64,000 nucleotides of DNA. Origin: Amphibalanus amphitrite (taxonomy: Eukaryota > Arthropoda > Thecostraca > Balanomorpha > Balanidae). The position numbers and the translations under genes were made by a program. Each line of letters opens with the position of its first letter. Position 1 is the stretch's first letter. Below the pieces are notes generated by a model. It was not told the origin of the DNA. It saw nothing but the letters and a program-made list of their open reading frames with translations, and made no database searches. Positions 1-12,000 of this stretch are shown one piece after another. Location of the stretch: assembly GCF_019059575.1 (NCBI RefSeq), contig NW_024881593.1, positions 310,001 through 374,000 of the forward strand. The letters run 5' to 3'.

Positions 1-790
1 TAGAAAGCATGCTTGTAAATAATCGCACCACCTGCCAAGAAGATTAAGTGTAAAACATGTTCGCAGACAGGGATCTTGTGGTTCTAAAATGCTCCCCTTT
101 ACAAGAAAAGTTCATTTTTACTTGACCCACGCCCTGGGGTCTCGCTAACTTCGCCACGATGGGTATTTGATCACATCCCATTATCTAAAAAAAAAAAAAC
201 TAAGAAAGCTAGGAAGACGCCACAAGAGCAATAGACAACTTGCTATGAGCGCTTTTAAAATTATCATGGTATTTTTCGATCAGGTCATCGGTGAGGTCAC
301 TTGAGGTCACCAAAAGTAAAATTATCACCGAAAATTATTCCGATTTTGGCAATTTAGCACAAATCGGTGGATAAGTTTAGAACCAATAAAGCTACAGCGT
401 TGCAAAAAAAGCGCATTCGATAGTTCTCTACAAGTCTTGCTGATTCATGTCCTTAAATTTGAACTAGGGTCAACAGTTAACCCTCCAGAGGGCAAAAAAA
501 TCTTAGAAGTTGACGGTTTGGCGTCAAAAGTTTTTTTTTTCTGCAATAACTTTTAATATCAAACTTGTTTTACGTTCACTTTGTCGGTATCGCCTTTCTC
601 TTGTTCAGACGCGTCGAATGAGCTATAACCTGACCTGAGAAGGTCAACTTAAAAATTTAGCCTCAGGTCAAGGTCACGGGAAAGGTCATGTTACGTACAA
701 GGTAACTCGTATCATTGAGCTGAAGGCATCCAAGCTGTTTTCATCTAGCTAGCATCTCCATTTAAAGTTATTGTTAAAAAAACTGCTGGA
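1..790. repeat. Diverged copy of the repeat family found inside the 39-kb hAT-like element
   Basis: Bases 120-680 align collinearly by eye with 39280-39850. Shared landmarks are the AGGTCA triplet (282-309 and 39442-39469), a following block ending in AGCGCATTCGATAG (near 409 and 39569), and GACGCGTCGAATGA (near 609 and 39749). No coding potential is visible. The left end lies outside the window and the right end fades near 790, so termini and target duplication cannot be judged. Similarity is seen directly; the transposon assignment rests on the better-defined copy at 39 kb. Confidence 0.6.
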
Positions 791-2962
791 GACAACTCAT
801 TTAATGCTTCATCAACGGCCAACGCCCAGTAACTGAATGCGTCGATCTGAAAATAGCCCATCGAAGTCCTTCGGCCGCCGGGGGGCAGCACGACTCTGGA
901 AGTGGACATATCTCGCTCTGGGACAAAAATAGCACAGTGACGCGTCTTTTCAGCGTGCTCGCTCCGTGTGACAGACGTCTCTCTTTCGAGCTGCCTGCGG
1001 CACCGGCCGGGGTCACTGAGGTCACGGCGGCGACAGACTGAGACCGCAGCTCACGGAGGGTGGCCAGCGCTCGTATCGAGCGCGACTGCTCCCAGGAGGT
1101 CACGAGACAGGTCACCGGGTCGGCCGGGTCAGTCGCGCGGCGGCCACGACCCGATCAGATGGTCACCGCCGGACCCGGGTCTGTGCGCTACACAGTAGGC
1201 ATACGGCGCAGGCCATCAGATGTCACGCCTTCATTTTGTCTCATATCGAGCTACGTGTTCACTAACACCTTAGCTTTCGATTTTCTGATCGATGACTACA
1301 TGATTTCCATGGTGTAATAAAACCGTGTGCAGCAAATCCCAACGTGGGACAGAATGAGTTGCAAACTGAGAAAACCGGTATTGCAAAATGACAGAACATC
1401 GTTGGGGGGGGGTCGCCGAAAGACAAAGACGCATCCATCATCACAATTGTAACAGAATGTCGCCGATCACATCTGAGCCTAGCTACAATCGCCGAACACG
1501 AAATCGGTTCTGGTGAAGTTGGCGCCGACACACAAACAAGTCGTGAAGCGTGGTCGACTCAAACGAACTGTGACAAACACCACGAGCTCGTTGCGCTGCG
1601 TGTCTGGGAACGTTTGCGTCCAATGAACTGCGTGTGACTCGCGGGAACCTTGGTCGCCGCCGTCCCGATATAGGATGGCTGTCGCCGGTGGGAGCTTTCT
1701 CAAGGTAACGCATCACGTGCGGAGTCGATTTGAAAAACGGATGGGGTGCCGTTTTTCTTTTACGGTTCTCATCGGCTCGCAAGTCGCAAGTGCCCACTCG
1801 AGGTTCGAGCTATAGTCAAGGTCGGTTAGCAACTCAAAATGAATACTTGTTAGTTCAGTATTTCAGGCAAACACAAAACGGAAAAAAGTTTTGTTTTTAA
1901 TAGTAAGTACTAGGATCAGTATGTTTTCAATTCTGGCTCATTGGTCATAAGTTTAAGGATTGTTTGGGTTGATGCTTCAATACGATACATCGACCATAAT
2001 GTCCACGCAATGTGAATACGAATTGAGCCCCTGGTTGACGACAATTAATGGAGCCCACGAGGCCTTTCTTTCACGCACTACATTTTTGGTGAAATGATTC
2101 ACAAAAGCATGGGTCTCCTGGAATTTGTGTGTGAACAATATATCAACTGATAAATTCGGTCGTAGATTAGGACCAAATCATTCCAATCTAATGTATAACG
2201 TGTTCAGACAAAGAACTGCACCTACAAGTTCGGATTGATTGGGATAGGTACATAAAGCAGGACATAGCTTCATCTTTATAAGAAATATTTTCCTTTTGAA
2301 GGTTATCATTTGGATGACTGATGTCATCACTGTCAACCGTGGAAGCCGTATGGCTACCCATCTACGCTGGAGTACGAAAAACATAATCTCTCGTGGTACA
2401 AAATAATAATGCTTTGATCAAATAGCTCACCAAAAATGTCCAGAAATGACCGTAGAATCAATCGTAGAATGCAGGAAGCTAGCGTAGGCAATGTTCATTC
2501 TTCATCTGTGTACCTGTTCATTCGTATGGTGACATGGACATTGAACAGCGCAGAGTGATTGCTATGCATTGTTACCTTTGAATTTCCCGCTCGTCTTCCT
2601 GCTCCCATGGTTGTTGGAATCGACTTAGGCCAGTACGTTGAACTGGGATTTGGCCAGCCGTAGGTATCATTTGCGCCGTGCTGCGATGCACTGTTGCGCT
2701 TCAAATGTGCAGGCACACCTTGTGCAGCAGCTCAGAAACGACGACTAGCCATTACCGCGCCACAACCACCGCCACTGCGCCAATCTCGGGTCATTGCGGC
2801 TCATAACTAGTGTCGTCGGCAGCGAGGTGATTGCAACCACTGTTCGCTCTTTTGCACAAAGCTGCGCAGGGTATAACCAATCTTGCGCTTTCTTTGTTAA
2901 TCATCATCTACCGTTACAATGCATGAAATTAACAGTAGAAATGTCAGCTGTTTGATCAATAG
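791..2962. other. Intergenic DNA, no feature seen
   Basis: Open frames here are short, overlap on both strands and do not read like conserved protein. A few AGGTCA half-sites occur at 1010-1125 without a regular spacing. Nothing else stands out. Confidence 0.5.
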
Positions 2963-3150
2963 TGTCCGGGTACTGCCCTGGCTCACAGAGGTGCTGCCCA
3001 GGCCCACAGTACCGTCCAGTGTCCAGGTACTGCCCTGGCTCACAGAGGTACCGCCCTGAACCACAGTACTGTCCGGGTACTGCCCTGGCTCACAGAGGTA
3101 CTGCCCTGAGCCTGACCCACAGAGGTAGGCCGCTCTGACCCACAGAGGCG
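2963..3150. repeat. Degenerate minisatellite
   Basis: The phrase TACTGCCCTGGCTCACAGAG recurs near 2970, 3028 and 3079. Shortened variants (CTGCCCAGGCCCACAG, CCGCCCTGAACCACAG, CTGACCCACAGAGG) lie between and after them. Spacing is irregular, about 20-58 bp. The minus-strand frame through it reads as a Gly/Ser/Thr repeat, which is a by-product of the array rather than evidence of a gene. Confidence 0.8.
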
Positions 3151-4685
3151 GTAGCTGGCCGGCCAGCCGCCTCCCATTTACATCTGAAATCAGAGCGGGC
3201 GCCCCGCACAGCAGGACACCCAAAAACAAAGTCCATCTTTACCCATGCAAATGGGCCGGGGCGGCGAGCGGGTCAGCTCTGCGGCTCAGTTCCGGCCGAC
3301 GGCGGATTCAATTACAGACGGCGAGCGCGGGGTAGACCGAGCTCACTGCCGGCCTGGTGGAAATGCCAGTACAGTGGAGTACTGTGAGTAGTGTGAGTAG
3401 TGGAGGTCTTCAGAGGAGTGGGGAACGGTCGAAAAGCAGCCTGTTTGCATAGGAACTAACAAAATAATTAAGCATCAGACTAGAAATCGTCTCCGATAAG
3501 GCAGTTATCATTTTAATTGCATAGCTCATTTAATAATTAAAGGAGCCGAGATGACGCCAAATGAACTCCTAAGCGTAAAATAATATACATTGTCGTGAAT
3601 TAGGAAGCGAGCTTCTAACAGCTCAAACTTGCCGGTTCAAAGAGTACGCGCAGCGCGCACAAGGCTATCACGCACTGACTTCAGTGCGAGTTCATCCTCT
3701 TAGAGACTGCTCGTCCTTCAACCGGTCAACGAAAGGAACCGAAAGCAGATGAAGAAACCTGCAAACCATTTACGGCCTACGCAATAAGACTCAACCAACG
3801 CTTGAATGGAATAAGCCCATTATCCGAGCGTAAGCGGCCGTTTCTTGGTCTTCAGCCCAGTTGACCCGTGATGCATATGGTTATGGCTTGAATAATCCAA
3901 ATCTTAGGCCGATCATCGGCCCAGTCAGCGTGCAAACGCGTTGGCCTAAGCGGCGGCCAGATGCGGTGATAAGCGTTGCGGCGCTGCGCGGACCGTCCAG
4001 TTCGGCTCACCGGCCACATTCAGTCGGTCTTAGCGGGACTGCCATTCAGCCGGTGAGTCTCACACGTAACTCAGGCGTGTCCATTGACGTCAGAGAAATG
4101 GGACGGCCGGATACATCTGAGACACGGGGACAGGGTCCGAGTCAGAGTCAGAGTCCGGGCAGCGAGCGCCACCAAAGGACCTGAAGATGAATGGCGAGAG
4201 GATCGCAACGAGTAGGTCAGCTATAGCGTGCGAGTACCTATGTCAGTACCTACCTACATACCGTAAGTAGGAAGCGTTATTGTCAAAGGCATTGAACATG
4301 CTAATTAGGTAGATGAAAACAAGCAGCACGTAATAAACGTTCCGCTGCTCCTGAAACATGGCTCGGTGCCGGCCGCGGCCGAAATGATCTCCATTCTCCA
4401 CTCTCAGCTGCGGCGCCGGTCTGTACAACCGGCAGACCGGCGGCACGGCGAGGTGGCGCTGTTCTCACGGCGGTTCTTCCCGCTCTCCAGCACCGCGTCA
4501 GGAAAATTACACCGTCTTAATTGTGAACGCCGCAGAGCGCTACAAATGCACGCAGCAGCGCCGCATGGCCCATAACCAGGCGCCAACAAATAATAGGGCC
4601 AGTTTTGGCTGCAGAGGAGCCACTTCACATGATATCTTCTGATTAGTGTAATTTAGTGCCTCCCTGGAGGTAAATGGATATAGAG
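3151..4685. other. Intergenic DNA, no feature seen
   Basis: No convincing exon, RNA gene or mobile element. A short run of GTCAGAGTCAGAGTC-type repeats occurs near 4138-4156. Confidence 0.45.
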
Positions 4686-4742
4686 ATGCGACCAATAAAG
4701 TCGGTCGCATCTCTATGCGACCGACTTTATTGTCGGTCGCAT
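4686..4742. repeat. Strong imperfect palindrome (hairpin)
   Basis: A 25-base left arm (ATGCGACC then AATAAAGTCGGTCGCAT) pairs with a 28-base right arm that differs only by a 3-base bulge (GAC); the loop is CTCT. A nested alternative pairs TAGAGATGCGACC (4681-4693) with GGTCGCATCTCTA further right. No flanking protein-coding gene is recognisable. It could be a small RNA precursor, a foldback element or a replication-derived palindrome. Confidence 0.75.
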
Positions 4743-5487
4743 ATGGACAGTCCCGCGGGGTCAGCACGGGGCTAACGCTCCTGGGGGGAGATTCTGAGCC
4801 CGGACCAGGGGCCAATTTAAAGGGCAGCCTGGATCGGGGTGTGAGGAATAGTGTTCCCCAACTTCATGAAGTATGTAAGTACCAACCATGTCCAATGGAT
4901 ACTGAAAGTCTTTTTTAGCGGGACACAGTCCACACACGGCGCACAGAGCACACCTAAACCGTCAGTTGGGTCAATCTACACCAGCGTAACAGGTCCTACC
5001 CGCAATATAGCCCCTCTTCGGCCGTTACCGTACGGCGATCGCTGTCCCACGTAATTAGATACGAGCGAATTTGTGTGGTTTCACGTCAGCGATCCCTCTG
5101 ATTAATTTGCGTTCGTCCAAAACATTGCCGGCGGTCCCGCTACCCGGAACAGCTGGTAAGCAGAGCTGTCTGGCGGCCACTGAGGTGTGCTGAGTGGGCT
5201 GTCAGTCCCCGGCGGCAGGCGGCAGGAGTGACGGCTCAATCAGCGCCGCGCTCCCGACCTCCCTCCTCGCCACCCGCCTCTCCCGCCCTGCCCCGGATCT
5301 CTCTCCTCTCTCCCGGTACTTCGCTACAGGTGTCCCTCTGCCATCGCCACCGTTACTGGTCTTCAGTCCGTGGCTATTATCACGACGCCACCACTGCCGC
5401 TATACTGCTATTACAGCGAGCGGCCTCTGCTGCTGTTGCTGAACGGTTCCCAGGGCCCAATTATCACTCAATTACGATTGGCAATTG
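4743..5487. other. Intergenic DNA, no feature seen
   Basis: Proline/serine-rich frames at 5194-5626 overlap in three registers over C-rich DNA and the minisatellite, which argues against coding. Confidence 0.4.
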
Positions 5488-5640
5488 GCTTCAAACTGGT
5501 CACTGCCTACCGGCTGGTCCCTGCCTCCAAACTGGTCGATGGCTACAAACTATAGTTACTGCCTACCGACTGGTCACTGCCTACAGACTAGTCAAGTGGC
5601 CTACAAACTGGTCACTGCCTACCTAATGGTCAATGGTTAT
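5488..5640. repeat. Minisatellite, 17-19 bp degenerate unit
   Basis: Variants of AAACTGGTCACTGCCTAC recur about eight times: CAAACTGGTCACTGCCTAC, CGGCTGGTCCCTGCCTC, CAAACTGGTCGATGGCTAC, CGACTGGTCACTGCCTAC, AGACTAGTCAAGTGGCCTAC and others. All three forward frames read through it as repetitive peptide. Confidence 0.8.
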
Positions 5641-5954
5641 AACCGTCGAGTATGTATAGCTTCTGTCATGTGACAGTATTCGTGTAGTGACAACCAACGG
5701 GTGAATGAACCAAGGTAAACCAGTCGCCCGAAAAGGTTTCTGGTGTCCTGTAACCCCTGGCCACACAGCAGATCCCGACACCAGTTCGTTTCACTGGTGT
5801 CTGTCCCAGTTCCCACTGCACCGGCCACGTACCCTCTCCACAGACCAGCGGCCACCACCGGCGACCACCACCGCTGTCACCGCACGTCGAACAAAGCACA
5901 GTTAAAACCGTCACCACCACTGTTCTTCCTCATTATCGCCCATCGGCCGACGGC

Positions 5955-6016
5955 GTCACTCGTCCCGTCTGGCTGTCGTCACTCGTCCCGTCTGGCTGTC
6001 GTCACTCGTCCCGTTC
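5955..6016. repeat. 23-bp tandem repeat
   Basis: GTCACTCGTCCCGT starts at 5955, 5978 and 6001, giving a 23-bp period and 2.7 copies. The third copy is also the left arm of the hairpin that follows, so direct and inverted repetition of one sequence meet here. Confidence 0.8.
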
Positions 6017-6059
6017 GTCTGTGGTCTATTATAATAAACCACAGACGAACGGGACGAGT
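6004..6059. repeat. Long near-perfect hairpin, 27-bp arms
   Basis: The left arm starting ACTCGTCCCGTTCGTCTG and the right arm ending CAGACGAACGGGACGAGT are reverse complements over 27 bases with one mismatch (GTGGTC against AACCAC, a tolerable G-U pair in RNA). Only two bases separate the arms. Such a stem would extrude easily as a cruciform or fold in a transcript. Confidence 0.85.
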
Positions 6060-6079
6060 CAGCCGTCTATAGACGGCTG
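6060..6079. repeat. Perfect 20-bp palindrome
   Basis: CAGCCGTCTATAGACGGCTG equals its own reverse complement and directly abuts the 6004-6059 hairpin. Confidence 0.85.
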
Positions 6080-9000
6080 ACCGCGCTGAGTCGCCGCCGG
6101 CGGCACTCTGTAGCAGCCACTGTTTGTCCCTGTCGCGCCGCGTTTGTCGCCGAGCTCTGAGAGCGCCACGAAGGACTCTCCCAGGCAACTGACGCGGCAG
6201 CGGTCAGCGTCGGTCGTTAGGGACGCGCTGCCGCCGCCGTTGGCGACGGTTGGTCGCGCAGGAAGTCGGTGTCCAGTGCTGGTGCCGAGGTCAGCCCGGG
6301 GTGGTGCTCGATTGGTGGGGACGGTTTGAATCGGTCGTGTGTGTGCAGTTGAGGCCACGCTGTGGGAATGTTTCTGAGTCGCGGGGACAGTTCCGGCGTC
6401 TTTATGGACTCGACAATGATCCAATAACCGCCTGACGCCTTCCGGTGTCAACCAGCAGAGGTCACGTCGGCAGGCTGACCTGACCTGCGTCCTGCTACCG
6501 TTCGGGTTAGCCGCCTGTCGTCAGCTGAGCCGGGCCATGGTTCATTCAGACGTGCTGCGATATGAGTTGCATGAAAAACTCCGTTTGTTTCTTAGTCACA
6601 TAGAAATCCAGTGCTGCCGACGCAACTTTCGTAAGCCAAAAATCAAACAGTACATAGTTTGAAGAGTTAGTGGGTGGCATTTATGCCACTCTTTGTTGTA
6701 TGGCTTATAAGCCAGACAACTGACATAGAACATCTATGGTCTTAAGAAGAAAATTGCTCATAAGAAACACAATTGTGTTCTGAAACTTCAAGTGCTTTCC
6801 CCGAGTTTCACCAGAACTAGTCGGCTATTTACTTTTTTTTCTCATTTCACCGTCACATTTCAAGCCTAATCGACTCTGTCCAAACACCACACAACAAAAA
6901 ACAATTCTCGCACGCGCTCTCACGCCTCAACCTGGACCTCACGTGCGTAGTTCACCGGCACCTCATTAACTTTCGCTTTTCTGCGCTCCTTCCTGGCAGC
7001 GGCCCGGCGGGGCCTAAGTGCCACATCCTTTCGCACGCCGACCGGTGTCTGTCACGTCAGTTTCACCCGGTCGCCGGAGCGCCGGCGCCGGGAGTCGAGG
7101 TGACGACCCCGCGGAGTCTCCGATCAGTCGATAGCACAGGCACGGTCCAGCTGCTGCCTACCCGGTGTGGCGGCTCACCTTTGAGGGAAGACAGTCACAG
7201 CTGTCACTGAGATACAGAGGAACGACGTAAACACTGTCACGTGATAGGAGACGCCCGATGGGGCTGTAGTGTAGAGCAGGTCACGTGAGCGGGAGCAGGT
7301 GACGAGGCGGTGTCGATAGTTCTAAGAGCTGAATGTTAGCCATCATAGTTTACATTCATGTATGAAGGAAACATTTGTTTTCAAAGGTACACCTAATGGT
7401 TAGGCAAGTAGAAACGTGCCTTTCATTGAAGTACGAATCGTTTGGCAAAATCGTTAATTATAATATGGTTAAGTTTATTTCATCCAGTTAAAGCGAGGGT
7501 TAGAACTTAAGAGGATAATAGAAGCAATTTGATTAGTTAGATGTGCATTATGCAATTATCAAATGCAACCGCATAGCTCGTTAACTGCTCCGAGCAGAAT
7601 TAGCAATTCCAGTAAGCTAGCCGTCGGATGTGAGTCACATCCGGAGGAACTGTTTTTCGCCTCCAGCTGAAGTCATCGAACCCCGCTCCTCCGCTCAAAA
7701 ATTAGCGAAACGACGCTGGCTCCGTCCTGTCACCCCAGCGAGCGCCACAATGCCTCTGAATGAACCCGGTGCAGTTAATTCGCTGCCAGCCGGCGACAGT
7801 TTGGGCACGGGCGTTGTTTAGGGCGGCCGTCACCCTGCTGGCCCTCGGCATTGTCCGCCGGCACTGTGCTGGTCCGAGTCATTGTCGCGTGAACACCTAG
7901 CCGGATGCTGGTGCTTCCTAATGCTAGGCACGAGCCGCGTGAGCCATATACCTGTCCTACCTCACTCTTATCCCGGGCTCATCTGCCCGTCTTCATTTAC
8001 CAGTCGCCGGCGGCGCGAATCATCAGTATTCTCCACGTGGACCGGTGACAACAGCCCTCAGTATCGGGTGTCCGAGTCGCTGTGGGCAGCTCGTCCCACT
8101 GCCGATGGTTTGTTTAGCTTGAATCGTTTCGAATCGGTTCGAATCGGCCGGGATCGGTGGGAGGCAGCGCTGCCTGACCGGGCCCGCGTCTCGATGGAAA
8201 TTTATGGTAACTGGTCAGGCAGCTCGCTGGCCCGTCTGCCGATCCTCAGTCTTCCTTCTGACTTCCGGGCGGACGCACCCAGCCAGCCGAGGGTCGGGGT
8301 GCTGCTGACGAGCACGCTCCGCTCAATGAGCCGGTTTAGAGCGCCGGCAGACAATGGGGACGCCCTTCCAGGCTACCATAAATTCGGTAACCGTGGTCTT
8401 AACCCCGGTGATCACACGAGATCACCGCATGATGAACTGAGAGGATCATTGTCTATTTAGGAGATGCCAATACGGTGGATTCAGGTGCATGAAGAAATGT
8501 ACACAAGAAATGACGAAAAGATTCACTTGGTATCATGAATTATTGCTAGCTGATGTTTCGTCTGAAATTGAGGCATCCCATATGGTTCATCTGGAGGGGA
8601 AGGACAATGCAGAATGAAATGACAAAAACCTCAGATAGATCATATCGGCAGATGTCCAATATAGCACTGATTTCTCAAAAGCATTCTGTCCGGCTGTCCG
8701 CTCGACTTCTGCTTCGATTTTTTTAACCAAAGCCTCGCATCTTTGAGGAAAAGTTTGCGTTGGCAATAAACTGAATACCAGTAAACCGTAATGGTTCAAA
8801 CACAAAGATCAAATTTCGTTATTACCACTGAAAGTTTCTCATGATTATCGAGAAACTGACATTTGTGGTCATTTTATAATGAGATAATAGCACCAATCAT
8901 TCGATTACTTGATGAATGGAAACTATGGCCATAGTAACGACATTCGATACCATAAATACCAGTGTCGAAATCCTCACTCATGATGATTTTAAACGGGCAG

Positions 9001-12000
9001 TGAAAATGACAATAAAAGAAGTGAGAAAAAAAGGACATCAAAGAAACACTTATTAAGCGTTATTTTACGGCTTGCTTGAGTAACTAATCTGGAAAAATGC
9101 CTTCCATAGCCAAAACAGTTATCAAAAGCTGGGTTACTCTGACCTTCGTATTAATCACTTTTTCACGATTATGCGAACATTCTATAGTGTTCAATATCTT
9201 AGCCGGCATTCTAAAAAGAAGCACATCACCCAAATATTCGGTACATAAGCCAGCATAACGAAGCTCGGCATAAGCTTCTCCACCCAGCCGGCTCCTACAC
9301 AAGTCGAGCCCACCGCCGCCGCCAGTGCCTCCACCGTAGCGGCTCGGTCACCGCCGCTGCTTTGTTTATGCTCGCGCGGCGGTGGCGGCGGCGGGCGTGC
9401 ACCCTCTAATCTGACGCCAGGCCGGGTGGCGGCCGGCCGCGCGCGCCGCGCGCCCCCTAATTGCTTCATTCCGTCTCGCCGCCACCCAAACACCGTTCAT
9501 CGTCGTTCTGCCGGCACGCCCCGCGCCGCGGCCGCCGCTGACCGCGTCACCAGCGACGCATCGCAGCTGATCCGGGCGAGGAGCGGACCGCCGAGTCGTC
9601 ACAATACTAGTTAGGTCCTGTCAGCAGAGCGTTTGACTTCTTATCGGCCCAGATAGACGCCTGACAGGCTACGATACGCAAGCGTATGCAGGAATCAGCG
9701 CACACATAAAGACTGCGCGCGCTGCTTGCACTGCACAAAGCCGGCGGAGTTTCGAACTCACCCCAGCTCTCACAGAGACGTGCGTGCACCCGCGTGGCGT
9801 GACGCTGCGTGAGGTCACGCTGTGATGGTGCGATACCGTGATCGTTGCTTCTTGTAGGTTTTGTCGTTTTACGCTCACCTCGGCTTGTCAGCACGCGCCT
9901 TCTCAATCGGATATTAATGAAGTCATATCACCTAACGGTATGCTTGATGCCTAACACAATCATATACTCTTTAATTCGTTTACACCCGAATGTGTAGTAG
10001 TTACACAACACAAAGGAAAAATTGAATGCACTATTGAATGAAGCCGAATTTCCAAATTACCTTAATCATATAGTGCAAAGCACAATGCGTAAAATAATTC
10101 CATATATAGACAACATCTAGCACGCGACACTCATTGAGGCGGAACCGGGCATGCTCAGAGTTACACCTCTACCGGTCAGTGGTTCTGGGTGGGGGACCGG
10201 AACGGCCAGAGGGCGGGGGAGGGGAGAGGAGGTGCCACGGGAACTGGGACACGGTCGGGGAGGCCGGCCGGCCGGACTGGCGGTGATCCCAGCCGAGATG
10301 GACGTCCGCTGGGAACAAGGAGACGAGGGGGAGACGCACACATAGGGCGGGGGAAGGGGGGGGGGCGATGGAGGTGATACGGCGCACTCGAAGCTGCGGC
10401 ACAGGAGGCTGAACATCAACAGAGTAGAGCCGAATGCCGATAGCCGCCAACACATGGCGGTATTAATGAACTACAGGTAATAAGTTATGTAGCAGTTATT
10501 GTTTGAAGTAAATGTAAATAAATTCAAGTGGCAAATTTTCTTTACTTGTGCGCACACAAATGCATACACAAATAGGCACCTCTAGGCGTTCAGCCACCGT
10601 TCGTCGCAGTAACATTGCCTGAGAGGCATGCGTTTAGGGAAAAGACCGTTAGCATTATAGAAGAGAAGAACTGAAATAAAAGGCATGATTATCTACAGCG
10701 TTTCCCGAAAAGTCATGTTGCCGTGATAAAACACGCACTTATACCTTCTGATCGCCTCTGACCGTGCGGACAATGTCACTGCATGTCCTTCACGAACGCT
10801 TCCAGTCGGATTAGACCAGGACTGCACGCAAAAATATCCGGGTTGTGGTGGGTATTTGGCGATTTACACGGATGGTTTGCCTCTGTTTCACTTTCGACTT
10901 ACGCGGCAAAACCATGTTGAGCGATGTTGTTCGTGTTTTTCACTGTCACCCTCGCCGCACGTGGACCTTAATCCGTGCAAATAGCGAAGGCGTCAGCTTT
11001 GTCGGCACTTTTCATCACCGAGATAGACACCACAAATGGCGACGCTGCACGACGGTGACTAGCACGGTCGCTGTCTAGGGGTCTCGGTGGTCCGGGGTAT
11101 AGAGCTTCAAACGCACCATCCTTGAACATAGACAGCAGTGAGCCTAATCAAATACCTTGAAGAATGTGTTGAAAGTGATCCATGTGTGTTCTATACTCAG
11201 ACTTTAAGGAAAACATTCATTAAAAATACCTTCATCAGCTACATGAAATTCGTAATCAAACTTTTCCTTTTTATACTCAAACATTCAGGACTGTGATGGA
11301 ACGTGGTTAGGCAGCATAAAGCCGTAACATGCTCATGGATTTGAGCGGTTACTTTCAGCAATAACTGCAGTCATGATCCGAAGCAAATAGTACCCGGAAC
11401 AATACATCAGCTATGCTGTATTCGTCCCAGTCTGTCTACCAACTGGCAAACCGCAAGATTTGACAACCATTTCACCACTGGATTTCTGACAATCTCACCA
11501 CATGCGCAGCTGCATGTGGTTAGCGGTACCTGGACCTTTTCTTGAAATTTATATTTTCTTTACTCACACCTACCTTGCGAGAAAAGTGTGCTGTTGCTGG
11601 TGTAAGGTTTGCCATGTGCTGTTACTTTAATTGAGTTAGATAAAAAAAAAACGCCTTCGAAATATCCAAAAGCTGCATTTATCGTGAACTTTATGTTTGT
11701 GATCGTTGAATGTAAAGCATTAGTTCTACCAGGTCATATAAATACTGAGTCATGCTAGGCCTATTCAATTCAAAACTGGGCATCAGGTCAGTGCAGCTTT
11801 GGTGCTTAGAGTCAAAATGTACGACGTCGGTGCTCGGCATCGCTGATTGCAATGAAATATTTCTGAATACACTAAATCACCTATTGACAGGTTTCCAACA
11901 TGGAGTCCAGCCACACACTATGCCGACCACTGATAAAGTGAAACATTGCACATTGAAATTTGCACATTGTTCATGACTCACTCGCACTGATTGACCACTC

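Noticed and set aside
2963..3150. CRISPR-like alternation of repeats and spacers
   Set aside because: Units are degenerate, spacing is irregular and the genome is eukaryotic.
8125..8150. GGTTCGAATC resembling a tRNA B box
   Set aside because: It is part of a short TCGAATCGGT repeat; no A box or cloverleaf is present around it.
7882..8460. 192-codon open frame
   Set aside because: GC-rich DNA, no recognisable domain, no splice or start context, and peptide composition typical of chance translation.
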